Below, one piece after another: positions 10,991 to 20,514 of a DNA stretch of 64,000 nt. The notes under the pieces were generated by a model. The model saw only the letters and a program-made list of their open reading frames with translations, did no database searches and had not been told where the DNA came from. Each line of letters begins with the position of its first letter. Within the stretch, counting starts at the first letter, position 1. Origin of the DNA: DATGPD01 sp041398565 (lineage in GTDB: Bacteria; Planctomycetota; UBA1135; UBA2386); assembly GCA_041398565.1 (NCBI GenBank), contig JAWKUN010000005.1, forward strand, positions 1,171,044 through 1,235,043. The letters are read 5' to 3'. The translations under genes and the position numbers were made by a program.

Positions 10991-13345
10991 TCATTTGGCC
11001 TCGATCTCCGCCAACCGCTTCGTGGCCTGCAGAAGGAGCGGGTCCGTCGCCGGGCGTATCCGCCGGAGTCGAGTCAGCGCTTCCTCGACGAGGACTTTGC
11101 CTTCGTCCTGCCGTCCGGTCTCGACCAGAGCGCCCGACAGGGTGAGCATGCCGCGGATCGTTCGGACGTCGTCGTCGCCGAACTCCGCGGCGACCAACGG
11201 CAACAGCTCGCGGAAGCGGTCGACCGACTCCTGCTCGCGCCCGCACTGCAGCAACGCGAGCGCCAGATTGTTCAGGAGCATCAGCGTCGTTTCGGAGCGC
11301 TCGCCGAACGCCTCCCGCGCATCGGCGACCGCTGCTTCGAGCACCGTCACCGAGTCGGCTGCGCGGCCGCGCCGACGCAGGACATCCGCGAGTTGGCAAT
11401 TGGCTCGGGCCCGATGCGCCTTCTGACCGATCCCGCCGTACCGAGTGGCAGCCTCGCGCGCTCGCGCCTCGGCGCGTTCGAGGTCCTGTTGCTGGATCCG
11501 CAGGGCGGAGAGCTGCAGGGCGGCTTCGGCGACGAACTCGGGGTGCCGTGGGAGATCGGCCTTGCGGATGGCGTACGCCTGCTCGAGGAACGGTTCGGCT
11601 GCGGTCGGCTCCTGGGCCTCCATGAGTGCGAAACCGAGATCGCCCATCGCCGTCACCGTGTCGCGGTGGCTCTCGCCGAGGTGGTCGCGCAGCAGTTCGA
11701 ACGCGCGGCGATAGCAAGTCAACGCTCTGTCCGCCAACGCGAGGCTCGTGTAGGTCTGCCCGAATGACGAGTAGAGGCGGGCAGCGACGATCGGGCGATC
11801 CGCGAACTGCTCGTCGATCGCGTCGACGGCCGTGCGCAGCAGGCTCTGGTCGAGTGCACGGCGGGCGAGGTTGCTGGGGTTGATCGCTGCGAGGATTGCC
11901 TCCACCTTGGCCACGCCATCCGGATCGTCGGCGAACCGATCGCTCTTTCGAAGGTCCTCGCCGAGCTGCGTCGCGATGAGTTCGCCGATCTCGCGGACGT
12001 TCATCCCGCCAAGTGCTTCGGCCTGGAAGCGCGCGACCGCCTCGGCATCGTCGCGTGCCCGGTCGGCCTCCCTCCCGGCGGTCTCGGCCGCGTCGCGGTC
12101 GGCGATCGCTCGGATCGCGAACACGACCGACGTCGTGGTGCCGGCAATCAGCGCGAGAGCGGCAACGACGACGCCCCCGACGAGCCCGCGGTTGCGGTGG
12201 GCGAACTTCTTCAGTTGGTAGAACTTGCTCGGCGGCCGGGCCTCGACCGGGAAGTCGTCGAGGTAGCGACGGATGTCGGCTGCCAGCGCCGATGCCGAGC
12301 CGTAGCGCCGGTCGGGTGCCTTCTCGAGCGCACGCATCACGATCCAGTCGAGTTCGCCGCGCAGCCGCCGGACCCAGTGCGGGCGCGGCGGTGCCGGATG
12401 CGGGCGGCTCGCGACCTTCGTACTCGGCCGCACAGGATCCTCGTCGCAGATGCGTCGCTGGATTGCGGCGAGGTCGAACTTGCTGTCGTCGAAACGGAAC
12501 GGCAGCTCGCCGGTCAAGAGCTCGTACAGGACGACGCCGAGTGCGTAGACATCGGTGCGCGTGTCGATGTGGTCGGCGTCGAGCGTGGCCTGCTCGGGTG
12601 ACATGTACGCCGGCGTGCCGATGACCTGACCGTGCAGAGTCAGCATCGTGTTCGCGAGCTGCTCGCCCTCGATCGCGCGCGCGAGCCCGAAGTCGATGAT
12701 CTTCGCCCGCGGTGCACCGTTCTCGCGTGTGACGAGGATGTTGGAAGGCTTCAGGTCGCGGTGGATGATGCCCCTCTGATGCGCGTGCGCGACGCCGGCG
12801 CAGACCTGCTCGACGAGTTCGAGCCGCGTGTCGAGGTCGAGGGCTTCGCGGCGGCAGAACGTGGTGATCGGCTCGCCATCGACGTACTCCATGACGAAGT
12901 ACGGCCGGCCGTCGTCCGTGAGTCCGCCGTCGAACACGCGCGCGATGCTCGAGTGTTCCATCAGCGCGATGGCCTGCCGCTCGGCCTCGAACCGCTTGAC
13001 GATCTTGTCGCTGTCGATGCCCGGCTTCACGAGCTTGACAGCGACGCGGCGGCGAACCGGTTCTTCTTGGGAGGCGAGCCAGACCGTGCCCATGCCACCT
13101 TCGCCGAGCAGGCGCTCGAGCGTGTATGCGCCGATCCGCGCGGGCGGCGCCGGTGGCCGCGAAGCCGGCGGCGTCTCGTCGAGCCCTCGCAGCGCGAGCA
13201 TCATGCGGATCTCGGGCGCGTGGTCGGGGTGTGCCGCGCAGAGCGCCGCGATCGCGGCGGCACGCTCGGTCGGCGGCAACGCGCCAGCGCGCTCGACCTC
13301 GAGTTCGAGCGAATCGGGTGGCAGGGAGTCGGGATCGACAGCCAT
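10991..13345 (-). CDS. Transmembrane Ser/Thr protein kinase with C-terminal TPR domain
   Basis: The chosen start is ATG 13345 (MAVDPDSLPP, 784 residues); ATG 13375 is possible. Kinase motifs are glycine loop GEGGMG 81-86, catalytic Lys104 in VAVK, HRDLKPSN from 195 and DFG 218-220. A membrane helix follows (GLVGGVVVAALALIAGTTTS). The C-terminal 300 residues are Ala/Leu/Arg-rich helical repeats typical of TPRs (for example LGESHRDTVTAMGDLGFAL and FGERSETTLMLLNNLALAL). It is probably a membrane sensor or scaffold kinase. The gene converges on the ECF gene ending at 10903. Its promoter lies in the 390-bp divergent region shared with the secreted-protein gene at 13737. Confidence 0.93.
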   Translation of the reverse strand: MAVDPDSLPPDSLELEVERAGALPPTERAAAIAALCAAHPDHAPEIRMMLALRGLDETPPASRPPAPPARIGAYTLERLLGEGGMGTVWLASQEEPVRRRVAVKLVKPGIDSDKIVKRFEAERQAIALMEHSSIARVFDGGLTDDGRPYFVMEYVDGEPITTFCRREALDLDTRLELVEQVCAGVAHAHQRGIIHRDLKPSNILVTRENGAPRAKIIDFGLARAIEGEQLANTMLTLHGQVIGTPAYMSPEQATLDADHIDTRTDVYALGVVLYELLTGELPFRFDDSKFDLAAIQRRICDEDPVRPSTKVASRPHPAPPRPHWVRRLRGELDWIVMRALEKAPDRRYGSASALAADIRRYLDDFPVEARPPSKFYQLKKFAHRNRGLVGGVVVAALALIAGTTTSVVFAIRAIADRDAAETAGREADRARDDAEAVARFQAEALGGMNVREIGELIATQLGEDLRKSDRFADDPDGVAKVEAILAAINPSNLARRALDQSLLRTAVDAIDEQFADRPIVAARLYSSFGQTYTSLALADRALTCYRRAFELLRDHLGESHRDTVTAMGDLGFALMEAQEPTAAEPFLEQAYAIRKADLPRHPEFVAEAALQLSALRIQQQDLERAEARAREAATRYGGIGQKAHRARANCQLADVLRRRGRAADSVTVLEAAVADAREAFGERSETTLMLLNNLALALLQCGREQESVDRFRELLPLVAAEFGDDDVRTIRGMLTLSGALVETGRQDEGKVLVEEALTRLRRIRPATDPLLLQATKRLAEIEAK

Positions 13346-13736
13346 CGGTGTCGGGGACGGGCGCGGCACGAGCATAGGCCGGCAGCGGTGGTTGGCTTCC
13401 GGGGCTCCTGAAGTGTCGGGGCCACGCGCCCTCGAGCCGCAACGGCAGAGCTGGCGTGGGCGGTGCGCTGACGGGGGCGATGGTCCGGCGGTTGGGGGGC
13501 GAGGCCGGTCGGGGAAATCCCCGACAACGGCGCGGCGGCCGACGACGAAGGCGAGCACCGGCGGCGGCCCCTTGCAGGTGGGGCAGAGAGAGACGTCGGC
13601 GACCTGCTCACGGCGCGCAGGCCGCCTTTCCGGCCGATTCTCGATTCCCTGTTTCGATCCGGACGACCGCGCATGAGAGCAGCAGAGGCCCGGCTCCGAC
13701 TGCCCGGCTCACTTTCTCCTTCCGACAGCAACTACG
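13346..13736. promoter_or_regulatory. Divergent intergenic region with palindrome at 13508-13525
   Basis: This gap separates the kinase-TPR start (minus) from the secreted-protein start (plus), so it must hold both promoters. The one clear structure is a perfect inverted repeat at 13508-13525, GTCGGGGA-aa-TCCCCGAC, which is a possible operator or attenuator hairpin. I see no convincing -35/-10 pair and no Shine-Dalgarno sequence ahead of 13737. Confidence 0.4.
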
Positions 13737-16271
13737 ATGCGCGCTTCGTTCCTTCTACCCGCCGCCCTGCTCGGCGCCGGACTCTACGCCCAGCAGCCGA
13801 CCGTACAGCACGTGCAATTCGGCACCGTCACCTCGGAGCCGGTCGGTGCCCCCGGCCCCGACGTGCCTCAGCCGCCGAAGAGCATCCTCAGCTCCCCGCC
13901 CAAGGGGCCGCTACCCGCGGTCCCGATCGGCCCGGTCGGCCCCGGCCCACGGATGCAGGCCGAGTCGCCTGAGATCGTGGAGCGCGACGAATCCGAAGAT
14001 CTGGCTGGCGACTTTTCCCGGTTCCTGAACCCGGACGTCAAGCCGACGGGCGCCGTGGCCTCGCGCGTGTGCGAGCCGCACGCCCGCATGGCCACCGAGC
14101 TCCACGGATTCATGGCCCACAACTGGAGCGCGGCACGCACCGTCGATGGCGGCAATTCCTGGACTCGCGTGAATCCCTACACGCGCTTCCCGGCGGCCCA
14201 CGGCGGCTTCTGCTGCGATCAAGTGCTGGTCACCGCGGGCTCGACCTCCGCATGGCTGCTCCAGTACAGCCCGGACAGCAACGGCAACATCCAGCGTATC
14301 GCCATCGCCGACAGCGCGTCCAACTTCGGCAACGACGTGTGGGCCAGGAATTACTCGTTCCGCGCCTCCTCGTTCGGCTACCCGAGCGACTACTGGCTGG
14401 ACTACCCGGACGCCGCCAACACGTGGAACTACTTCTACTTCAGTTCCAACGTCTACGACCAGAACGCGAATTACCAGGGCTCGGTCGTGTGGCGGTTCTC
14501 CATCGCTGACGCACGAGCCGGCGGCAGCTTGCCCTACGTCTACTTGAACAGCCCCAACAACTCGGAAGGATCGTCGTTCCGCTTCGCGAATGGCGCGGCG
14601 AACGCGCGGGGCGAGATGTACTTCGCCTCGCACGTGAACACCTCCAGGCTGCGCGTGCACCGCTGGCTCGACAGCGGTGCCCTCTCGCCGTTCACCTTCG
14701 ACATCGGTCAATGGACCCGCACGCTGCAACCGGCACCGGGCCCGGACAACCGCGATTGGACCGGGCGCGCCGACAACCGCATCACCGGGGGCTTCGTCTC
14801 GGCTTCCGAAGTGGGCTTCGCCTGGCACGTCGGGCCGACGACCAACCGACCGTTCAACTACATCAAGCTGGTACGGATCGACCGGGCGAGCATGACGCTC
14901 TCGAGCGAGCAGGACCTCTGGAGCAGTTCACGGGCGTTCATGTATCCGGCCGCGGCCGCCAACGTCTACGGCCACGTCGCAATCGTCGCGGCCACCGGCG
15001 GCGGCACCCGCTACCCGTCCACCACGGTCCTCCTGGACGACTACCTCGAGAACTTCGGCACCTCGTACCTGTTCGCCACCAGCAATGCGGGACCCACGAC
15101 CAACGAGTGGGGTGACTACATGAGCTGCCAGATGCACCCCAACGTCGGGCAGTTCGGCACCTTCTTCGGCACCGGCATGCGGCTGAGCGGCGGCGGTGAG
15201 AACAGCAACGTCATCCCGGAGTTCGTCCACTTCGGACGCGAGGCCTACGGGCCAGCCTACGTGGCCCTGAACGTCCTCTCCTCACCGGCCGGCGCCCAGA
15301 TCGCCTGCACGGCCGATGCAAACGGCGAGACCAGCGGCACCACGCCGTTCCTTCGCGGGTTCAACGCCAACGCGAGCTATACGGTCGAGGCGCCCTCCCG
15401 CACCACATCGGGCGGCAACACCTGGTTGTTCGATCGTTGGGCGTTCCAGGATCGCCCGGAGAGCGTCCCCACCCTGCAGCAAGTCGGCTTGCGAACCTTC
15501 GCGCAGAGCAGCATCGGCGGGATCGACCGGATCGTCGAAGCGCGCTACGTCCGCGAGCGCGCCCTGCAGATCCGTTCGAGCAACCCCACCTCGGGGGTCA
15601 TCGTGCAAGTCACTCCCGTCGACTTCGACGGCAACGGCGGCAATGCCACGCCGATGGGCCGGTTCTACAAGGACGGCACCCAGGTCACTCTGACCGCTCC
15701 GGGGAACTCCCTCTGCAATCCGTTCTCGCACTGGCTCGTCAACGGCGTCCCCCAGCCGAGCGGTCAGCGCACGATCACCGTGACGATGGACGCCGCGATG
15801 ACAGTGTCCGCCGAGTTCACGGCGATCACGATCGGCGTCGTCGCCACGCTCGGGACCGGATGCGCAGGCTCCAACGCGCGGGTCCCGAACCACACCATCA
15901 CCCACAACAACGGTGTCTGCGGCCCGCAACAGGGCTCGCCCACCAACTACGACATCGCCAACGGCCCGCAGAACACGCCGTCGGTGCTGCAGTTCGGCAC
16001 GCGTACCGACTTCAACGGATCGACTCCGCTGCCCCTCGACCTCGGCTTGATCGGCGCACCGGGCTGCACGCTCTACCACGACTTGGTGTTCGGCATCGGC
16101 TTCAGCACGGACGCGTCCGGTGGGGGCCGCGTGACCTTCGCATTGCCCGCGGATCCCGCCACCGTCGGCATCAGCCTCTACACCTCGGTCACGATGATCG
16201 ACCTCGGCAACAACGCCCTCAACATCGTGCAGTCGAACGCGATGCGGGTTGCCCACGGCGGCGCGCAGTAG
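13737..16271 (+). CDS. Large secreted protein, intact relative of the frameshifted gene
   Basis: The 844-residue protein starts with a signal peptide (MRASFLLPAALLGAGLYAQQ). The body contains FMAHNWSAARTVDGGNSWTRVNPY, HGGFCCDQ, EWGDYMSCQMHPN and ENSNVIPEFVHFGREAYG, a beta-rich sequence with Asp-box-like phrasing (VDGGNSWT) reminiscent of sialidase/BNR propellers. A later segment (residues about 600-700, ITVTMDAAMTVSAEF) resembles InlB/Listeria-repeat-like modules. The end (GTGCAGSN..., LGLIGAPGCTLY, FALPADPATVGISLYTSV, LNIVQSNAMRV) is the exported C-terminal module recurring in this window. Its enzymatic role, if any, is unknown. It aligns along most of its length with the broken gene at 3999-6596. 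Confidence 0.9.
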   Translation: MRASFLLPAALLGAGLYAQQPTVQHVQFGTVTSEPVGAPGPDVPQPPKSILSSPPKGPLPAVPIGPVGPGPRMQAESPEIVERDESEDLAGDFSRFLNPDVKPTGAVASRVCEPHARMATELHGFMAHNWSAARTVDGGNSWTRVNPYTRFPAAHGGFCCDQVLVTAGSTSAWLLQYSPDSNGNIQRIAIADSASNFGNDVWARNYSFRASSFGYPSDYWLDYPDAANTWNYFYFSSNVYDQNANYQGSVVWRFSIADARAGGSLPYVYLNSPNNSEGSSFRFANGAANARGEMYFASHVNTSRLRVHRWLDSGALSPFTFDIGQWTRTLQPAPGPDNRDWTGRADNRITGGFVSASEVGFAWHVGPTTNRPFNYIKLVRIDRASMTLSSEQDLWSSSRAFMYPAAAANVYGHVAIVAATGGGTRYPSTTVLLDDYLENFGTSYLFATSNAGPTTNEWGDYMSCQMHPNVGQFGTFFGTGMRLSGGGENSNVIPEFVHFGREAYGPAYVALNVLSSPAGAQIACTADANGETSGTTPFLRGFNANASYTVEAPSRTTSGGNTWLFDRWAFQDRPESVPTLQQVGLRTFAQSSIGGIDRIVEARYVRERALQIRSSNPTSGVIVQVTPVDFDGNGGNATPMGRFYKDGTQVTLTAPGNSLCNPFSHWLVNGVPQPSGQRTITVTMDAAMTVSAEFTAITIGVVATLGTGCAGSNARVPNHTITHNNGVCGPQQGSPTNYDIANGPQNTPSVLQFGTRTDFNGSTPLPLDLGLIGAPGCTLYHDLVFGIGFSTDASGGGRVTFALPADPATVGISLYTSVTMIDLGNNALNIVQSNAMRVAHGGAQ

Positions 16272-16303
16272 CGCGCACTGCGGGTCGCCCAGGGCGCTCC
16301 TCT

Positions 16304-16853
16304 GAGCTGCAAGGGCTGCGAATCGTCGCGGCGGGCGCGAATTCGGCCGTGTTGTTCCGTTGCCACAGAGCTGACCGGGCCACGACCGAGCAGCCCTGGA
16401 AGCTCCAAGCAACAACAGCGCCGGCGGCCCCCTCTGGTCGGCGCTGCGCCGACATCAACCCTTTGGGTTGCGGCCGCCGGCCGCGCTGAGCTGCAAGGGC
16501 TGCGAATCGTCGCGGCGGGCGCGAATTCGGCCGTGTTGTTCCGTTGCCACAGAGCTGACCGGGCCACGACCGAGCAGCCCTGGAAGCTCCAAGCAACAAC
16601 AGCGCCGGCGGCCCCCTCTGGTCGGCGCTGCGCCGACATCAACCCTTTGGGTTGCGGCCGCCGGCCGCGCTGAGCTGCAAGTGCTGCGAATCGTCGCGGC
16701 GGGCGCGAATTCGGCCGTGTTGTTCCGTTGCCACAGAGCTGACCAGGCCACGCCCGAGCAGCCCTGGAAGCTCCAAGCAACAACAGCGCCGGCGGCCCTC
16801 TGGTCGGCGCTGCGCCGACATCAACCCTTTGGGTTGCGGCTGCCGGCGGCGCT
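16304..16853 (+). repeat. Tandem array: three near-identical 184-bp units
   Basis: Units begin at GAGCTGCAAG in 16304, 16488 and 16672; the spacings are 184, 184 and 182 bp. Each has a 117-bp plain half (GAGCTGCAAGGGCTGCGAAT... to ...AAGCAACAACAGCGC) and a 67-bp structured half. The structured half has outer arms GCCGGCGGCC and GGCCGCCGGC around two hairpins, GTCGGCG-ctg-CGCCGAC and CAACCC-ttt-GGGTTG. Copies differ by only a few bases. No open frame with coding character is present. The array begins 32 bp after the stop of the secreted protein gene and ends about 200 bp before the convergent beta-helix gene. Confidence 0.95.
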
Positions 16854-16882
16854 GAGCAGCACTGCAAGCCCGCAGCAATAAA

Positions 16883-16948
16883 GCGGCCTGCGGCTCTTCC
16901 GGTCGGCGCGCAGCGCCGACTCGCACCTTCGGTGCGGCCGCAGGCTGC
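16883..16948 (+). ncRNA. Structured element: outer stem with two hairpins, variant of the repeat
   Basis: The order of elements matches the structured half of the 184-bp unit. The outer arms are GCGGCCTGCGGC (16883-16894) and GCCGCAGGCTGC (16937-16948). Hairpin 1 is GTCGGCGC-gca-GCGCCGAC (16902-16920) and hairpin 2 is CGCACC-ttc-GGTGCG (16922-16936). The outer stem and hairpin 2 differ in sequence from the neighbouring repeats but remain fully paired, with one G-U. That is the pattern expected from selection on structure. It could be a small RNA, a REP-like mobile sequence or a terminator between convergent genes. The type label is tentative. Confidence 0.5.
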
Positions 16949-17052
16949 GATGGGCGACTCCTCCCGCGAGCAGTCCGGGGAATCGTCGTCAATCTCGTTC
17001 CGCCTCGAGTGAAGCGTGAGCGGGTCGTCGTGCTCCACGAGCTGGGTGGCAC

Positions 17053-20000
17053 TCACCGCCCGATCGACGCCAACAGCGCGTTGGTGAGCCCGCCGGCCGG
17101 AATGGACAGCTCGGTGATCACCAGCGTCTGCAGGCCGAGGCGTGCCCCGATCAGGTGCGGCGCGTCCGGGATCGCCAGTGCGAACGGCGTGCCCGTCGGC
17201 TGCACGAACAGGATCGTGCTGTCGAGCAGGGTGCCGGTCACGAGGACGCCGAAGGGAGGCACGAACATTCCGCTCACTGCGGGGCCGAGGAACACCACCT
17301 GGAAGCCCTGGGTCGGGCCCGGTCCGGCGATGGTGAAACTCGTCGTCCGCCCGACTCTGAGCTCGCTGTCGATCCCCATGCGGTACTGGAACACCTCGAA
17401 GGCGCCGATGTCGGGCAGCGCCAGCCCGTTGAGCGCGTGGTCGAGGATGCGGCTGTTGCCGTCGAAGTCGACGCCCCACAGCGTGGCTTGCGGCAGGTCG
17501 CCGCGGCCGACGCACAGCGAGAACGGCGAGATGTGCAGGTCGCCACCGGGCGCGTTGGCGAACATCGGGTCGGCGTTGATGTTGCCGCTCTCGTTGCTGC
17601 CGTTGCACTTGGTGTGGCGCACGGTGACGAAGTTGTCCTGCACGACGCGGCGACCGTTGTTCCAGGCGATCGAGCTGTAGACCACGCCCGAGTAGCCCTG
17701 GTCGCCGAAGATGCCGACGCCGACGTTCTCGGTGGACGTCGCGTGCTGCACGGTGAAGTCGCCGCTGAGCAGCGAGATGCCGGCCGACTGGCAGCCGAAG
17801 GCGATCCAGTTGGCACCGGGCGACTGCAGGTTCCGCACCTGGAAGCCCAGTCGTTGCGAGAAGTCCACCCGCGTCGACGTGATGCGCACGCTGGGATTCT
17901 CGCAGTAGACCGTGGTCGTGTTGGAGAAGCCGCCGCCGCCGTACCGGCAGTGCACGTGCGCCAGGTAGCCCGAGACGGTGCCAGCGCTCGTGTAGCGGAT
18001 CCCACCCCAGTCGCCGGGCGCAGGCACGGTGGCGGCGCCGTCGTTGTTGGTGTCGCCGCCGATGGAGTCGTCGCGCTGCGAGGTGACGAAAATCGGCCGA
18101 TCGCCGCGGCCGTCCAGGGCGAGGCGCCCGGCGCCGCCGAGGCTGCCCGCCACCTTGAGCTTGAGGCCGGGGCCGGCCACGAACTCCTGACCCCCCGCCG
18201 TGGACACGCCGGATGTCACGATCACCCCGTTGCCGTTGATGGTGTTGGACAGGTAGACCGCGACGTCGCCCGTGAACCGCTCGCCGACGACGACGAGGTG
18301 GTCGCCCAGACCGTTGCCGCTGCCGGTGTTGTCGAGCAGCACGGGGACCTCGTGCCAGGCGACGTTCGACAGCGGGCGGAACGTGTTGTTGCGGAAGTCG
18401 CAGCGCTCCACCACCGTGCCCGGCCGCAGCTGCGAACCGAGCAGGTCGATGCCCGCCTTCAGCGAGCCCTCGACCACGCAGTCGCGGAAGGTCGCCGAGA
18501 CCGCACCCTGCAAGACCACCATCGCGTTGTTGGAGAAGCCGCTGCCGCCGAAGCGGAACATGGTGCCGGCGAAGTTCGAACCGCTCGAGGACAGGTTGAC
18601 GATGCCCCAGTCGCCGGGGGCTCCGACGGTCGGACCGTCACCGAGCGCGTCGTTGCCGACCGAATCGTCGGCCAGCGACGTGATCACCACCGGCTGCTGG
18701 GCCGTTCCCTGCGCTTGGATGGTGGCGCCCTGAGAAGCCGAGACGCTGGCAGAGACCTTGACGATCACGCCGGCTTGCAACGTGAGCACGGTGCTCGCCC
18801 CGCGCACGTCCAGGTTGGACGCAACGAACTCGCCGCCCAGGAGGTTGTCGGGCCCGATGGTCGCCGACACCAAGAGCGGCGCCGTGCCGGTCTGACGGAA
18901 CGTCGTGTACAGCGAATTGCCCCCCGCGCACCCTGTCGCCGTGTTCCCGGAAAAGCGCGGCAGCGCGTCGACGCGGGCGCCCTCGATGGCGCGGCCGCCG
19001 CAGTTTCGGATCGCGCAGCCTTGGATGGTCGGGACACTCCCGGTCAGCGAAATGCCCTCGGTGGCACACGACTCGACCGTGCACCCGGTCATGCGGAAGG
19101 CGCCGTTGAGGCCTCGCACGGCACCCGGCGTGTTCCCGGCCCCGGCGAAACGGATGTCCGCGTTCTCGAGCACCGACCCCGGAGACTGGAAGCGCAGGTC
19201 GGTCCAGTCGCCCGGCATGCCGGTCGTGGGTCCATCGCCGAGCGTGTCGTTGCCGACGCTGTCGTCCTGGGGCGACGTGAACACCACGCGGCTGGTCGGC
19301 TGGCCGAGCACGCTCACGGTCGCACCGCCGAAGGCGTTGAGGACGTTGGTGAGCTTGACGATGAGGCCGGCGCGCAGGGTCAGGCTCGAGCCGACGCCGT
19401 TGATCTCGAGCGTGCCGGGGACGTAGACCTCGCCGTTGATCCCGTTCTCGGGTCCGACGCTGATGGTGCCGGCGTAGCGGCCAGCGACCAGACGCACCGT
19501 GTTGGCGCCCGGCCCCGAGGCGACGTTGTCGCGCACGTTCGGCAGGTTCGTCAGCGTGACGCGATCGATCGCGAACTCCTTGCAGTTGCGGATCGCGCAG
19601 CGCTCGATGGTGGGGGTGCCGTCGGCCTGGATGCCGTCGCCGTCACCGTCGCGCACCACGCAGTCGCGAATGACGACGCTCGACTGGGCGATGACGATCG
19701 AGGGGTTGGAGACGCTGCCGGCGTAGCGCACCTCGGCGAACTGCACCAGGCCGCCGCCGCTGCTGTTGAACTCGAGGTCGTCCCAGTCGGCTGCTGCCGG
19801 TACCCGCGTACCCAGGGCAACCCCGACCGTGTCATCGTGGATCGACGTGAACACGATGGGCTGTGCCGGCGTGCCCACGGCGTTCAGGATCGCGCCGTTG
19901 CGCACCAGGAACTCCGCGGTCGGGGCGGCGAACTTGATGACCGCTCCGGGCTGGATGGTCAGCGTTTGGCCGGGGGTCACCGAGACGTCGGCGTTGGCCA

Positions 20001-20127
20001 CGTAGGTCACGCCGGTCTGTAGAGGTCCGAACGAGGTGTCGTCGATCGGACTCGGAAGGGTGACCTGGGCGGTCAAGGCCGTGGCTGCGGCCAGGGAGAC
20101 GGGGAGGAGTTTGAGTGCGCGTCGCAT
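17053..20127 (-). CDS. Secreted parallel beta-helix (right-handed) repeat protein
   Basis: The 1024-residue protein begins with a signal peptide (MRRALKLLPVSLAAATALTAQ). It contains four long internal repeats of about 200 residues. Each has a GxVIVK/GAVIKF-type strand, a VITS/VFTS strand, a DDSVGNDxLGDGP...PGDW block and then pectate-lyase-like coils (VIRDCVVRDGDGDGIQADG, TIQGCAIRNCGG). This indicates a right-handed beta-helix of the NosD/polysaccharide-lyase type, exported or surface-located. No catalytic site is evident. The last 100 residues (FTIAGPG..., ALAIPDAPHLIGARLGLQTLVI) resemble the common C-terminal module. The gene is bracketed by inverted copies of the 184-bp repeat. Confidence 0.92.
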   Translation of the reverse strand: MRRALKLLPVSLAAATALTAQVTLPSPIDDTSFGPLQTGVTYVANADVSVTPGQTLTIQPGAVIKFAAPTAEFLVRNGAILNAVGTPAQPIVFTSIHDDTVGVALGTRVPAAADWDDLEFNSSGGGLVQFAEVRYAGSVSNPSIVIAQSSVVIRDCVVRDGDGDGIQADGTPTIERCAIRNCKEFAIDRVTLTNLPNVRDNVASGPGANTVRLVAGRYAGTISVGPENGINGEVYVPGTLEINGVGSSLTLRAGLIVKLTNVLNAFGGATVSVLGQPTSRVVFTSPQDDSVGNDTLGDGPTTGMPGDWTDLRFQSPGSVLENADIRFAGAGNTPGAVRGLNGAFRMTGCTVESCATEGISLTGSVPTIQGCAIRNCGGRAIEGARVDALPRFSGNTATGCAGGNSLYTTFRQTGTAPLLVSATIGPDNLLGGEFVASNLDVRGASTVLTLQAGVIVKVSASVSASQGATIQAQGTAQQPVVITSLADDSVGNDALGDGPTVGAPGDWGIVNLSSSGSNFAGTMFRFGGSGFSNNAMVVLQGAVSATFRDCVVEGSLKAGIDLLGSQLRPGTVVERCDFRNNTFRPLSNVAWHEVPVLLDNTGSGNGLGDHLVVVGERFTGDVAVYLSNTINGNGVIVTSGVSTAGGQEFVAGPGLKLKVAGSLGGAGRLALDGRGDRPIFVTSQRDDSIGGDTNNDGAATVPAPGDWGGIRYTSAGTVSGYLAHVHCRYGGGGFSNTTTVYCENPSVRITSTRVDFSQRLGFQVRNLQSPGANWIAFGCQSAGISLLSGDFTVQHATSTENVGVGIFGDQGYSGVVYSSIAWNNGRRVVQDNFVTVRHTKCNGSNESGNINADPMFANAPGGDLHISPFSLCVGRGDLPQATLWGVDFDGNSRILDHALNGLALPDIGAFEVFQYRMGIDSELRVGRTTSFTIAGPGPTQGFQVVFLGPAVSGMFVPPFGVLVTGTLLDSTILFVQPTGTPFALAIPDAPHLIGARLGLQTLVITELSIPAGGLTNALLASIGR

Positions 20128-20255
20128 GGAGGATCACTTGAGTGCGTCTCTCCGGAAGGGACGCAGCGGCCGCGCCGCGTGACTGGCATTCCCGAACGGC
20201 ACGGGCACTCGCGGCGCAGGGGCCAGGGTCGGTGTTCGCGCCAGCGTTGCACCTG

Positions 20256-20471
20256 CTCAGCGCTGCCGGCGGCCGCAACCCAAAGGGTTGATGTCGGCGC
20301 AGCGCCGACCAGAGGGGCCGCCGGCGCTGTTGTTGCTTGGAGCTTCCAGGGCTGCTCGGGCGTGGCCTGGTCAGCTCTGTGGCAACGGAACAACACGGCC
20401 GAGTTCGCGCCCGCCGCGACGATTCGCAGCCCTTGCAGCTCAGCGCGGCCGGCGGCCGCAACCCAAAGGGG
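20256..20471 (-). repeat. Inverted copy of the 184-bp repeat (one full unit plus part)
   Basis: Read on the minus strand this stretch gives the end of a structured half (CCCTTTGGGTTGCGGCC), a complete plain half (GAGCTGCAAGGGC... to CAACAGCGC) and a complete structured half with both hairpins. It is nearly identical to the units at 16304-16853 but in opposite orientation. It lies in the gap between the beta-helix gene start (20127) and the ECF stop (20515). Together with the left array it flanks the beta-helix gene as inverted repeats. The rest of this 387-bp gap shows no gene. Confidence 0.93.
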
Positions 20472-20514
20472 TCGACGAGTCCTCGCGCACACGAAGAAGC
20501 GCGGAACTCGTCGC

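Noticed and set aside
16304..16853. CRISPR array
   Set aside because: Units are 184 bp without short spacer variation, and no cas genes are present.
16304..20471. Composite transposon or integron cassette
   Set aside because: No transposase, integrase or target-site duplication could be seen. The flanking inverted copies are reported as an observation only.
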